Assembly: GCA_038117205.1 (NCBI GenBank)
Contig: JAYOFL010000083.1
Span: forward strand, 1 to 10,520
From: JAQBZY01 sp038117205
GTDB taxonomy: Bacteria > Pseudomonadota > Alphaproteobacteria > Rhodospirillales > Casp-alpha2
Length of the DNA: 10,520 nucleotides
Direction: 5' to 3'
In this document: in pieces, positions 1-6,571 of the stretch
How the letters are laid out: the number at the start of each line of letters is the position of its first letter
Numbering within the stretch: the stretch's first letter is position 1
The notes under the pieces: model-generated
What the model saw: the letters and a program-made list of their open reading frames with translations, nothing else
Told to the model about the DNA's origin: nothing
Databases searched by the model: none
Made by a program: the position numbers and the translations under genes

Positions 1-789
1 ATCGTCGCCGGTTCCGATTCCGGCGGCGGCGCCGGCATCCAGGCCGACATCAAGACCGTGACCGCGCTCGGCGGCTTCGCCATGACGGCGATCACGGCGC
101 TCACCGCGCAGAACACCCAGGGCGTCCATGGTATCCACGAAGTGCCAGCGGATTTCGTCGCCGATCAGATGCGCGCCGTGCTCGACGACATTGGCGCCGA
201 CTGCGTCAAGATCGGCATGCTGGCGAGCGCCGACATCATCGAAACGGTTTGCCATGTGCTCGACGGCCACGCGCCCGGGGTTCCCGTGGTCTGCGACCCG
301 GTCATGGTCGCCAAGGGCGGCGCCTCGCTGCTGGCCGACGGCGCCATGCACGCGCTGCGGCACAGCCTCATTCCGCGCGCCACGGTGCTGACGCCGAACG
401 TGCCGGAGGCGGAGAAGCTCTCGGGCATGACCATCAAGGGACCGGACGACGCGCTGCATGCGGCGGAAGCGCTGGCGACCCTCGGGCCGGCGGCGATCCT
501 GATGAAGGGTGGGCATCTCGACGGCCCGCGCGTTCAGGATTTCTTCCTGCACGGCGAAGGCAAGATCGACGTGTTCGAGCACGCCCGCGTCGACACGCCG
601 CACACGCACGGCACCGGCTGCACGACGGCATCCGCCGTCGCCTGCGGCCTCGCGCAGGGCATGCCGCTCCGCGACGCCGTCATCCGCGCCCGCCACTACG
701 TCTACGAGGCGATCCGTACCGCGCCCGGTTTCGGGCACGGGCACGGTCCGCTCAATCACGCGCACACAGTCGCGCCGTTCGAGGGTTAG
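1..789 (+). CDS. thiD: Hydroxymethylpyrimidine/phosphomethylpyrimidine kinase, 5' end cut by window
   Basis: ThiD phosphorylates hydroxymethylpyrimidine and its monophosphate to the pyrophosphate used in cytoplasmic thiamine synthesis. The reading frame is open from base 1 and begins inside the family's N-terminal glycine-rich motif (GSDSGGGAGIQAD), so only about ten residues should be missing; 262 residues are visible. Other ribokinase-fold landmarks are CDPVMVAKGG (about nt 295-324), TPNVPEAEKLSG (about nt 391-426) and the anion-hole motif HGTGC (nt 607-621), where Cys 619-621 is the expected catalytic-site residue. The ATG at 58 is internal and would cut off the substrate-binding motif. 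No other thiamine gene lies in the window. The next gene is convergent, separated by a hairpin repeat. The family call is firm. Confidence 0.95.
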   Translation: MVAGSDSGGGAGIQADIKTVTALGGFAMTAITALTAQNTQGVHGIHEVPADFVADQMRAVLDDIGADCVKIGMLASADIIETVCHVLDGHAPGVPVVCDPVMVAKGGASLLADGAMHALRHSLIPRATVLTPNVPEAEKLSGMTIKGPDDALHAAEALATLGPAAILMKGGHLDGPRVQDFFLHGEGKIDVFEHARVDTPHTHGTGCTTASAVACGLAQGMPLRDAVIRARHYVYEAIRTAPGFGHGHGPLNHAHTVAPFEG

Positions 790-811
790 GAGACCGTCGA
801 GTTCACTCCGC

Positions 812-955
812 CCGTCGCCCCGGACTTGATCCGGGGCACATGTCTCCTTGGCGGAATTTATCTGCCAGTGATTCCAGGGTGCCCTGGAATCGGACGGCTC
901 TCCAATTGATGTCGGTGCGATCATGGACCCCGGGTCGAGCCCGGGGTGACGGCAT
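812..955. repeat. Nested inverted-repeat intergenic element with three hairpins
   Basis: Three hairpins sit symmetrically between the convergent stops of thiD and the MocR gene. The left one is CCCCGGA-CTTGA-TCCGGGG (818-836), the central one is a perfect 9-bp stem ATTCCAGGG-TG-CCCTGGAAT (871-890), and the right one is CCCCGGG-TCGAG-CCCGGGG (928-946). The left arm, with its CGTC and CATG flanks, matches the reverse complement of the right arm with a few mismatches, so the whole block is one imperfect inverted repeat centred on the middle hairpin. Such GC hairpin elements with a CCCGGG(C/T)TTGACCCGGG-like core are familiar dispersed repeats in alphaproteobacterial genomes. It probably also ends transcription or stabilises mRNA 3' ends for both neighbours, although no long T-tract is present. 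Confidence 0.75.
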
Positions 956-986
956 GGGCGATTGAATCGCGGAGGAACGCAGGGCC

Positions 987-2378
987 TTAGACCACCATTT
1001 CCCCGGCGGCGGCGGGAAGCCGCAGCGTCTCGGCGATGGCGGTGACGGCGCGTTCGATCTCGGCGTTGGTCGCCGTACCGCCGAAACAGACCCGCGCCGC
1101 GTTGACCGGCACGCCGCGCAATACGGAAAAACTCTCCGCCGTGGCGATGCGAATACCGCGCGCCTCCATCTCGGCCTTGAAGGCGGCGTTCTGCCAGGGT
1201 GCCGGCAGCTTCAGCCACGCGTAATGCACGTTCGGATGATGCCGTAGATCGAAGCCCTGAAGAATGCGAAGGGCGGCCTGCTGACGCGCCAGAACCTCGC
1301 CCTGTTGCCACTTCGTCAACTCGGCCCCGGTGCCGTCTTCGATCCAGCGGGACGCCACTTCGGCCGTGAGCGGCGGCGTCGTCCAGGCCGTCATGCGGAT
1401 CATGGTGCGGAGCCGGTAGGAGAGGGCGTCCGGCGCCACCGCGTAGCCGATGCGGAGGCCGCCGGCCATGCACTTCGACAGGCTGGTGACGAAGAAGACG
1501 CGGTCCGGCGCCATCGCCGCCATCGGCGTCAGCCGTTCCGTCAGCAGCGTTCCCCAGACGTCGTCCTCGATGATGAAGACGCCGTGCTTGCGGGCCACGG
1601 CGATGATGTCGGCGCGGCGCGCCTCGCTCATGGTGGCGGTGGTCGGGTTCTGTACGGACGGCGTGAGATAGAGAACCTTCGATGCGGTACGCCGGCAGGC
1701 CTCGTCGAGCAGGTCCGGGCGGATGCCTTCGTCGTCCATGCCGACGCCTTCCATCCGGTAGCCGAAGCTTCGGGCCAGATTGATGATGCCGGGATAGGTG
1801 AGCTGTTCCGTCATGACGACGTCGCCGGAACGGGCCGCCGTCAGCAACGCGCCCATGACGCCGTGCTGCGCGCCGTTGACGATGGCGATCTGCTCGATGG
1901 ACGCGGAGACGCCGAGGGTCTCGACCCAATCCCGGCCCGCCTGGATGTGACGGGGGATGCCGCCGGTCGTCTGATAATTGCAGAGCGCGTCGATATCGGG
2001 GAGCTGCACGATTTCGGCGAGGGTCCTGCGTAGCGCCTCGCCGGCGCGGCCTTCGACCGGCGTCGCGTGCGTGAGATCGATGATGTTGGGGCTGCGTTCG
2101 CTGGGCGCGGCGAACCGGTCCGCGATTGTTCCCTTCATGCCGAGGACGAAGGTGCCGCGGCCCACTTCACCGCCGACGAGACCGCGCCGCTCCGCCTCTT
2201 GGTAGGCCCGCGTCACGGTGCCGAGCGTCACGCCGAGATCGTAGGCGAGGTTCCGCATCGGCGGCAGCTTCGCGCCGGGCTCCAGCGCCCCGGATCCTAT
2301 GGCCGCAGCGATTTCCTCGGCGATGGCGAGATACTTGGGGCCGCTGCGGTCGGCCAGGTCGGGCATCCAATTTGTCAT
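987..2378 (-). CDS. MocR-type regulator: GntR winged helix fused to class I aminotransferase domain
   Basis: Predicted PLP-dependent transcription factor of 463 residues. Residues about 12-80 form a GntR-type winged helix-turn-helix, with LPPMRNLAYDLGV and TVTRAYQEAERRGLV as the recognition region and GRGTFV at the wing. Residues about 98-450 are a fold type I aminotransferase domain: QNPT near N244, EDDVWG with Asp272, and the PLP-lysine motif SLSKCMAGGLRIGY with Lys302 (codon 1475-1473). These regulators bind PLP or its amino-acid adducts and usually control a divergent gene. Here that gene is the DUF1127/DMT run. The ATG at 2378 is preferred because the family motif follows closely. The frame extends to a TTG at 2429, but that extra segment is rich in Asn/Gly/Ile and lies over the operator-like array. 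The effector is unknown; the neighbours suggest an amino acid. Confidence 0.9.
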   Translation of the reverse strand: MTNWMPDLADRSGPKYLAIAEEIAAAIGSGALEPGAKLPPMRNLAYDLGVTLGTVTRAYQEAERRGLVGGEVGRGTFVLGMKGTIADRFAAPSERSPNIIDLTHATPVEGRAGEALRRTLAEIVQLPDIDALCNYQTTGGIPRHIQAGRDWVETLGVSASIEQIAIVNGAQHGVMGALLTAARSGDVVMTEQLTYPGIINLARSFGYRMEGVGMDDEGIRPDLLDEACRRTASKVLYLTPSVQNPTTATMSEARRADIIAVARKHGVFIIEDDVWGTLLTERLTPMAAMAPDRVFFVTSLSKCMAGGLRIGYAVAPDALSYRLRTMIRMTAWTTPPLTAEVASRWIEDGTGAELTKWQQGEVLARQQAALRILQGFDLRHHPNVHYAWLKLPAPWQNAAFKAEMEARGIRIATAESFSVLRGVPVNAARVCFGGTATNAEIERAVTAIAETLRLPAAAGEMVV

Positions 2379-2394
2379 CGTGACAATGTTTCCA

Positions 2395-2422
2395 TTGTTA
2401 CCATTTATTTGCCGAATATATT
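2395..2422 (+). promoter_or_regulatory. Candidate sigma-70-like promoter for the DUF1127-transporter run
   Basis: TTGTTA (2395-2400) and TATATT (2417-2422) are separated by 16 bases in an AT-rich stretch, giving a start point near 2430 and a short leader to the ATG at 2457. The -35 element coincides with the operator half-site CATTGTTA, so a bound regulator would compete with or contact RNA polymerase. This is a motif match only. Confidence 0.45.
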
Positions 2423-2429
2423 GCGACAA
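2402..2429 (-). promoter_or_regulatory. Candidate leftward promoter for the MocR-type gene
   Basis: On the minus strand, TTGTCG (2429-2424) and a poor -10 match TAAATG (2407-2402) are spaced by 16 bases. It would overlap the rightward promoter and place the transcript start close to the ATG at 2378, with the inverted repeat 2381-2400 just downstream, where a repressor would block transcription. The -10 match is weak. Confidence 0.25.
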
Positions 2430-2456
2430 TCCAAATGACGCAAGGGATACATTGTC

Positions 2457-2711
2457 ATGCGTAAGTTCGATAATACCCTAACAATCGACGCTCCCAGCCC
2501 GGAGAGTACGAAGGTTTGGCGGTTGTGCGCGCGGCTCATGCCGGCGGCCACCGAGGCGGCCTACGCGCATTGGCGGACCATGCTGCTGTGGCAGCAACGC
2601 GCCGAGGAGCGGCAGCGGCTCGCCGATCTCAGCGACCACATCCTGCGCGACGTCGGCCTGACCCGCGCCGAAGCCGAGAGCGAATCGGACAAGCCGTTCT
2701 GGAAGCCGTGA
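2457..2711 (+). CDS. DUF1127 (YjiS-like) small protein with N-terminal extension
   Basis: An 84-residue protein whose C-terminal half (residues about 30-82) carries the DUF1127 pattern: a basic/aromatic helix (YAHWRTMLLWQQRAEERQR), then LADLSDHILRDVGLTRAEA and the final KPFW. DUF1127 proteins are small, arginine-rich proteins abundant in alphaproteobacteria; some studied members bind RNA and affect RNA turnover or phosphate/carbon metabolism. The first ~28 residues are polar and not part of the domain, making it longer than the minimal form of about 45-50 residues. AAGGGA (2442-2447) lies nine bases before the ATG, supporting this start. The start codon overlaps a half-site of the divergent operator array. 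Its TGA is followed closely by the transporter gene, so co-transcription is likely. The exact role is unknown. Confidence 0.85.
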   Translation: MRKFDNTLTIDAPSPESTKVWRLCARLMPAATEAAYAHWRTMLLWQQRAEERQRLADLSDHILRDVGLTRAEAESESDKPFWKP

Positions 2712-2755
2712 AGGTCCTCCTGCCCGTCGAAGGCGGCATTGATCGTCGGGTACCG

Positions 2756-3670
2756 ATGCGGTCTGATCGGTGGATGAGTTCCGCCGATCAGACATCGCAA
2801 CCGATGGCCGCCGTCTATGCGGCTTCGGCTTTCTCGGTCGTCGTCTGGGGTATCACGCCGGCCATCACGGCGTTCCAGGTTTCGGAAATTCCGGCCGTCG
2901 AGGCGGGGATTCTCCGCAGCGTGCTGGCGGTGCCGGCCGCGCTCTTCTTCGTCTGGCGCATGCGGCTCGCGCCGCCGCCGGGGCCGAGGACTTGGGCGAC
3001 GCTGCTGTTTTCCGGCTTCGCTGCGTTCGCCGGCTTCCCGGTGCTGTTCTCGCTCGGCGTCGCCAATACCTCGACGGCGCACGCGGTGCTCGTCATGGCG
3101 ATCATGCCCGTCGTCGCCGGCGCGCTCGGCGCGGCCTTCGAGCGGCGCGCGCTGCCCCGCGCCTGGTTCATCGGCGCGGTGCTGGCGCTCGCCGGCGAGG
3201 CGGTGCTGATCGGCGGGCGCGACAGCGCCGGGCAGGCGACGCTCGCGGGCGATCTGATCGTCGGCGCGGCGGTGATCATCTCCGGCGCCGGCTATGTGGT
3301 CGGCAGCCGGCTCTCCGCCGTCATCGGCACCTGGGCGACGACGTTCTGGGGCGTCGTCGTCGCTGGAACGGCGCAGATACCCATCATGCTTTGGCTCGGC
3401 CAAGGCGTCGATTGGGCGGCGGTGACGTGGATCGGCTGGTCGGCGAGCGCCTATCTGATCGCGTTTTCGACCATCCTAGCCTACGCGGCCTGGTACTGGT
3501 CGTTGAACACCGGCGGCGTCGTCAGGGTGGCGCCGCTGCAATTCGCGCAGCCGCTGGTCGGCGTCGGCTTCGCCGTCCTCTTGCTGTCGGAACCGTTCAC
3601 CTGGACGCTCGCGGTTTCGTCGGTGATGATTCTCGGCGGCGTCGTCCTGGCGAGCCGGTCGCGCCGTTAG
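2756..3670 (+). CDS. EamA/DMT-superfamily transporter
   Basis: About 304 residues, inner-membrane protein with around ten hydrophobic helices in two EamA repeats. The first repeat begins at the AAVYAASAFSVVVWG segment and the second covers the GDLIVGAAVIISGAGYVVG region onwards. The small-residue-rich helices and the conserved late segment with AAWYWSLN and the PLVGVGFAVLLLSEP helix are typical of drug/metabolite exporters, many of which export amino acids or their derivatives. The start is uncertain: ATG 2756 and ATG 2774 both lack a good Shine-Dalgarno, and a GTG at 2708 overlaps the DUF1127 stop as GTGA. All three keep the full membrane domain. The dehydratase gene follows 16 bases after the stop. 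The substrate cannot be read from sequence; an amino acid is a guess from the neighbours. Confidence 0.9.
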   Translation: MRSDRWMSSADQTSQPMAAVYAASAFSVVVWGITPAITAFQVSEIPAVEAGILRSVLAVPAALFFVWRMRLAPPPGPRTWATLLFSGFAAFAGFPVLFSLGVANTSTAHAVLVMAIMPVVAGALGAAFERRALPRAWFIGAVLALAGEAVLIGGRDSAGQATLAGDLIVGAAVIISGAGYVVGSRLSAVIGTWATTFWGVVVAGTAQIPIMLWLGQGVDWAAVTWIGWSASAYLIAFSTILAYAAWYWSLNTGGVVRVAPLQFAQPLVGVGFAVLLLSEPFTWTLAVSSVMILGGVVLASRSRR

Positions 3671-3686
3671 GGGAATGGGGGGAACG

Positions 3687-4661
3687 ATGAAGACGGTATC
3701 CTTGTCGGAGATCGAAGCGGCCATGGAGCAGGTACATGCCGTGATGCCGCCGACGCCTGTGCATCGCTGGCCGCTGCTCGCCAAGCGGACCGGCGCCGAT
3801 GTGCATGTGAAGCACGAGAACCATACGCCCATCGGCGCCTTCAAGGTCCGGGGCGGCATCGTCTTCATGGCGAACCTCAAGAAGGCCGAACCGGATTGTC
3901 CCGGCGTCATCACCGCGACGCGCGGCAATCATGGGCAATCGGTCGCCCGCGCCGCGACGGCGGCGGGACTGCGCTCCATCGTCTACGTGCCGAAGGGCAA
4001 CAATCCTGAAAAGAACGACGCCATGCGCGCCTTCGGCGCCGACTTGGTCGAGTTCGGCGACGACTTCCAGGAGTCCTACGAGGAATGCATGCGCCGCGCC
4101 GAGGCGGAAAAACTGACCGTTGTGCCGGTGTTCCATCCGTGGCTGCTGGCCGGCGTCGCCACCTACGCGCTGGAGCTTTTCCGCGACGCACCCGACCTCG
4201 ACACGGTCTACGCGCCGATCGGCATGGGATCGGGCATTTGCGGATTGATCTCGGCCAGGAATGTCCTCGGCCTCGAGACCAAGATCGTCGGCGTCGTCGC
4301 CGAGAACGCGCCGGCCTACGCGCTTTCGTTCGATGCCGGCAAGCCGGTCGCCACCAACACGGCGGCGACGTTCGCCGACGGCGTCGCCTGCCGCAGCCCG
4401 CATGCCGACGCGGTCGAGATCATCTGCGCCGGCGCGGAGCGGATCGTCCGGGTCAGTGAGGACGAAATCGCCGACGCCATGCGGGCGTACTTCGCGGATA
4501 CCCACAATATGGCGGAAGGGGCGGCGGCGGCGCCGTTGGCCGCGCTGCTGCAAGAAAAGGACCGGATGGCCGGCCGCAAGGTCGGTCTGATCCTTTCCGG
4601 CGGCAACCAGGACCGCGACCGCTTCCGCATCGTTCTGGAGGGCGGGACGCCTTACGTCTGA
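3687..4661 (+). CDS. Threonine/serine dehydratase-like PLP enzyme (fold type II, no ACT domain)
   Basis: A 324-residue cytoplasmic enzyme expected to eliminate water and ammonia from a hydroxy-amino acid such as threonine or serine. PLP-site features are GAFKVRGG with Schiff-base Lys53, the RGNHG loop (residues 79-83), a glycine loop IGMGSGICG (178-186) and SGGNQ (304-308), where Ser304 should contact the PLP ring nitrogen. The length matches catabolic, single-domain dehydratases; the C-terminal ACT-type regulatory domain of biosynthetic IlvA is absent. The glycine loop differs from the GGGG of classical threonine dehydratases, so a related substrate (for example 3-hydroxyaspartate or another beta-hydroxy amino acid) is possible. 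The start at 3687 is preferred over the in-frame ATG at 3675 because a G-run (3677-3682) sits four bases upstream as a strong ribosome-binding site. It follows the transporter by 16 bases. Confidence 0.88.
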   Translation: MKTVSLSEIEAAMEQVHAVMPPTPVHRWPLLAKRTGADVHVKHENHTPIGAFKVRGGIVFMANLKKAEPDCPGVITATRGNHGQSVARAATAAGLRSIVYVPKGNNPEKNDAMRAFGADLVEFGDDFQESYEECMRRAEAEKLTVVPVFHPWLLAGVATYALELFRDAPDLDTVYAPIGMGSGICGLISARNVLGLETKIVGVVAENAPAYALSFDAGKPVATNTAATFADGVACRSPHADAVEIICAGAERIVRVSEDEIADAMRAYFADTHNMAEGAAAAPLAALLQEKDRMAGRKVGLILSGGNQDRDRFRIVLEGGTPYV

Positions 4662-4665
4662 GACG

Positions 4666-4693
4666 TTGCCGAAGCGGCGTGCATGCCTAATAT
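4666..4693 (+). promoter_or_regulatory. Candidate internal promoter upstream of alaX-like gene
   Basis: TTGCCG (4666-4671) and TAATAT (4688-4693) are spaced by 16 bases in the 77-base gap after the dehydratase stop, the largest gap inside the run. Transcription would start near 4700, ahead of the GGAGG ribosome-binding site at 4727-4731. It would allow the alaX-to-GNAT half to be expressed separately from the MocR-linked half. This is a motif match only. Confidence 0.4.
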
Positions 4694-4738
4694 CGCGTCG
4701 GAACCGCGCGCTTGGACGCAAGGACCGGAGGAAACGAC

Positions 4739-5452
4739 ATGACCGAAGAACTCTATCGGGAAGACTCGTATCTCAAGAGCTGCGACGCGACGGTCGCCGC
4801 CGTCGGGCCGGCGGGCATCGAACTCGACCGCACTGTGTTCTACGCCATGGGCGGCGGCCAGCCGGGCGACATCGGCTCGCTCAAGACCGCCGACGGCCGG
4901 ACTGTCGCCGTCGTCGACACGGTGAAGGACAGGGACAGCGGCGCGCATCTGCATGTTCCGGCGGAAGGTGCGCCGGCGCTCGCCGTCGGCGACAAGGTGA
5001 CGGCGGAGATCGATTGGCAGCGCCGGCATCGGCTGATGCGCATGCATTCGGCGCTACACCTTCTCTGCTCGGTCATCGAGGGCGGCGTCACCGGCGGTCA
5101 GATCGGCGAGGATAAGAGCCGATTGGACTTCGACCTGCCCGACACCAATCTCGACAAGGAGGCCATCGAGACCGCGATCAACCGGATCGTGCAGGAGGCG
5201 CATCCCTTGTCGCACCGCTGGATCACCGACGCCGAACTGGACGGCCAGCCGGACCTCGTCCGCACCATGTCCGTTCAGCCGCCGCGCGGTTCCGGCCGGG
5301 TGCGCCTGATAGAGGTGGCAGGCGTCGATCTTCAGCCCTGCGGCGGCACGCACGTCGCCAACACGTCTGAGATCGGACCGCTCCGCGTCGGCAAGATCGA
5401 GAACAAGGGCAAGCATAACCGCCGGGTGAACATTCACCTGGTGCAACCGTGA
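4739..5452 (+). CDS. Alanyl-tRNA editing protein, AlaX family
   Basis: A 237-residue stand-alone relative of the AlaRS editing domain. AlaX proteins hydrolyse Ser-tRNA(Ala), and in some members Gly-tRNA(Ala), to prevent mistranslation. Residues 1-90 form the small barrel-like N-terminal domain with FYAMGGGQPGDIG (34-46). The zinc site is complete: HSALH gives His103 and His107, and QPCGGTH gives Cys201 and His205. The C-terminal GKIENKGKHNRRVNI segment is also typical, and the C-Ala domain is missing, as expected for this shorter form. The ATG at 4739 is chosen because GGAGG (4727-4731) lies seven bases upstream; the in-frame TTG at 4712 has nothing comparable. Placement next to a threonine/serine-type dehydratase fits a shared concern with serine-like amino acids, which is inference. 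Confidence 0.93.
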   Translation: MTEELYREDSYLKSCDATVAAVGPAGIELDRTVFYAMGGGQPGDIGSLKTADGRTVAVVDTVKDRDSGAHLHVPAEGAPALAVGDKVTAEIDWQRRHRLMRMHSALHLLCSVIEGGVTGGQIGEDKSRLDFDLPDTNLDKEAIETAINRIVQEAHPLSHRWITDAELDGQPDLVRTMSVQPPRGSGRVRLIEVAGVDLQPCGGTHVANTSEIGPLRVGKIENKGKHNRRVNIHLVQP

Positions 5453-5483
5453 ACCAACGAAAAGAACGAGGGAGAGACACCGA

Positions 5484-6554
5484 ATGAGCACGAACACCCA
5501 CAAGATCGCCGTCGTCCCCGGCGACGGCATCGGCGTCGAGGTGGTGCATCCGACGCTTCGCATCCTGGAAGCCGTGGCGCGCAAGCACGACCTCGGCTTC
5601 ACCTTCGACGAGAAGGATTGGAGCTGCGAGCGGTTCCATAAGACCGGCGCCATGATGCCGAAGGACGGCTTGGACGAGATCGGCGGCCACGACGCGGTGC
5701 TTTTGGGCGCCGTCGGCTATCCGGGCGTGCCGGACCACGTGTCGCTGTGGGGGCTCTTGATTCCGATCCGCCGGCAGTTCCAGCAGTACGTGTCGCTGCG
5801 CCCGGTGCGTCTGTTCGAGGGCATGGCGTCGCCGCTCGCCGGCCGCAAGCCTGGCGACATCGACATGGTGATCGTGCGCGAGAACAACGAGGGCGAATAT
5901 TCGGAAATCGGCGGCCGTATGTACCAGGGCACCGAGCACGAGTTCGTCAGCCAGCAGGCGATCTTCTCGCGGCGCGGCACCGACCGCATCATGCGCTACG
6001 CCTTCGAACTGGCGAAGAAGCGCCCGCGCAAGCACGTGACGTCGGCGACCAAGTCGAACGGCATCATTCATTCCATGCCGTACTGGGATGAGCGCTTCGA
6101 GGTCATCTCGAAGGAATATCCGGACATCAAGACCGGCAAGTTCCACATCGACATCCTGGCGGCGCGCTTCGTCACCAATCCGGATTGGTTCGACGTGGTC
6201 GTCGGCTCGAACCTGTTCGGCGACATCCTCTCCGACCTCGGCCCGGGCATTACCGGTACCATCGCCATCGCGCCCAGCGGCAACATCAATCCGGAGAAGG
6301 AATTCCCGTCCATGTTCGAGCCGGTGCACGGCTCGGCGCCGGACATCGCCGGCAAGGGCATCGCAAATCCGATCGGCACCGTCTGGTGCGCCTCCATGAT
6401 GCTCGATCATTTGGGCCATCCGGAAGCCGCCGCCGCCATGGTCACGGCCATCGAGAATCTCCTGAAGGGCGACGGGCCGAAGACGCCGGACATGGGCGGC
6501 AAGGCGACGACTGAGGAACTCGCCCGCGCGCTCGAGGAAGAACTGAGCCGGTAA
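5484..6554 (+). CDS. Tartrate dehydrogenase / D-malate dehydrogenase-like enzyme
   Basis: A 356-residue NAD-dependent beta-hydroxyacid oxidative decarboxylase of the isocitrate/isopropylmalate dehydrogenase family, cytoplasmic. It carries PGDGIG (12-17), the substrate-loop arginines around 96-106, and RENNEGEYSEIGG (132-144), which is characteristic of the tartrate/D-malate branch rather than the LeuB branch, with Tyr139. It also has Lys190 in TKSNGI and metal-binding aspartates Asp223, Asp247 and Asp251 (SNLFGDILSDL). GSAPDIAGKGIANPIG (284-299) indicates NAD preference. Substrates of this branch include tartrate, D-malate and related 2-hydroxy diacids; the true one cannot be chosen from sequence. 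A purine-rich GAGGGAGAG (5468-5476) precedes the ATG by seven bases. It lies 31 bases after the alaX-like gene and 17 before PhzF. TtuC or DmlA would be the matching names, but I leave the symbol blank. Confidence 0.92.
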   Translation: MSTNTHKIAVVPGDGIGVEVVHPTLRILEAVARKHDLGFTFDEKDWSCERFHKTGAMMPKDGLDEIGGHDAVLLGAVGYPGVPDHVSLWGLLIPIRRQFQQYVSLRPVRLFEGMASPLAGRKPGDIDMVIVRENNEGEYSEIGGRMYQGTEHEFVSQQAIFSRRGTDRIMRYAFELAKKRPRKHVTSATKSNGIIHSMPYWDERFEVISKEYPDIKTGKFHIDILAARFVTNPDWFDVVVGSNLFGDILSDLGPGITGTIAIAPSGNINPEKEFPSMFEPVHGSAPDIAGKGIANPIGTVWCASMMLDHLGHPEAAAAMVTAIENLLKGDGPKTPDMGGKATTEELARALEEELSR

Positions 6555-6571
6555 CGAAGGGAAAGACCGCC

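Larger units (their letters stand above)
2372..2458. promoter_or_regulatory. Divergent operator region: five ACAA/TTGT half-sites in alternating orientation
   Basis: Seen in sequence: TTGTCA (2372-2377), TGACAATGT (2381-2389), CATTGTTA (2393-2400), GCGACAAT (2423-2430) and ACATTGTCA (2449-2457). The first two form TTGTCA-TCG-TGACAA over the MocR start codon. The second and third form ACAATG-TTTC-CATTGT. The 9-mer at 2381-2389 recurs as an exact reverse complement at 2449-2457, overlapping the DUF1127 start codon. Spacing and position between divergent genes fit MocR/GntR operators, which are usually repeated half-sites between regulator and target. The inferred binding protein is the adjacent MocR protein, acting on itself and on the rightward run. 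Confidence 0.6.

Noticed and set aside
249..965. Plus-strand frame running from inside thiD through the intergenic hairpins
   Set aside because: Its first part is an out-of-frame reading of thiD, and the RPGLDPGH/SWTPGRARGD-like end is the translated hairpin repeat, a common false-gene signature.
2379..2429. TTG-started N-terminal extension of the MocR-type regulator
   Set aside because: The extra 17 residues are encoded by the operator/promoter DNA, are compositionally odd, and precede the usual MocR N-terminus, for which ATG 2378 suffices.
2516..2755. Upstream extension of the transporter frame into the DUF1127 gene
   Set aside because: The extension is an alternate-frame reading of the DUF1127 coding sequence; membrane-protein homology begins only after about 2800.
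3597..4721. Minus-strand open frame of 374 codons opposite the dehydratase gene
   Set aside because: It is antisense to an enzyme with all PLP-site motifs in place, and has no ribosome-binding or domain support.
5223..6419. Minus-strand open frame of 398 codons opposite the alaX-like and dehydrogenase genes
   Set aside because: It is a shadow of two clear genes, with Arg/Asp/His-rich low-complexity composition and no family motif.
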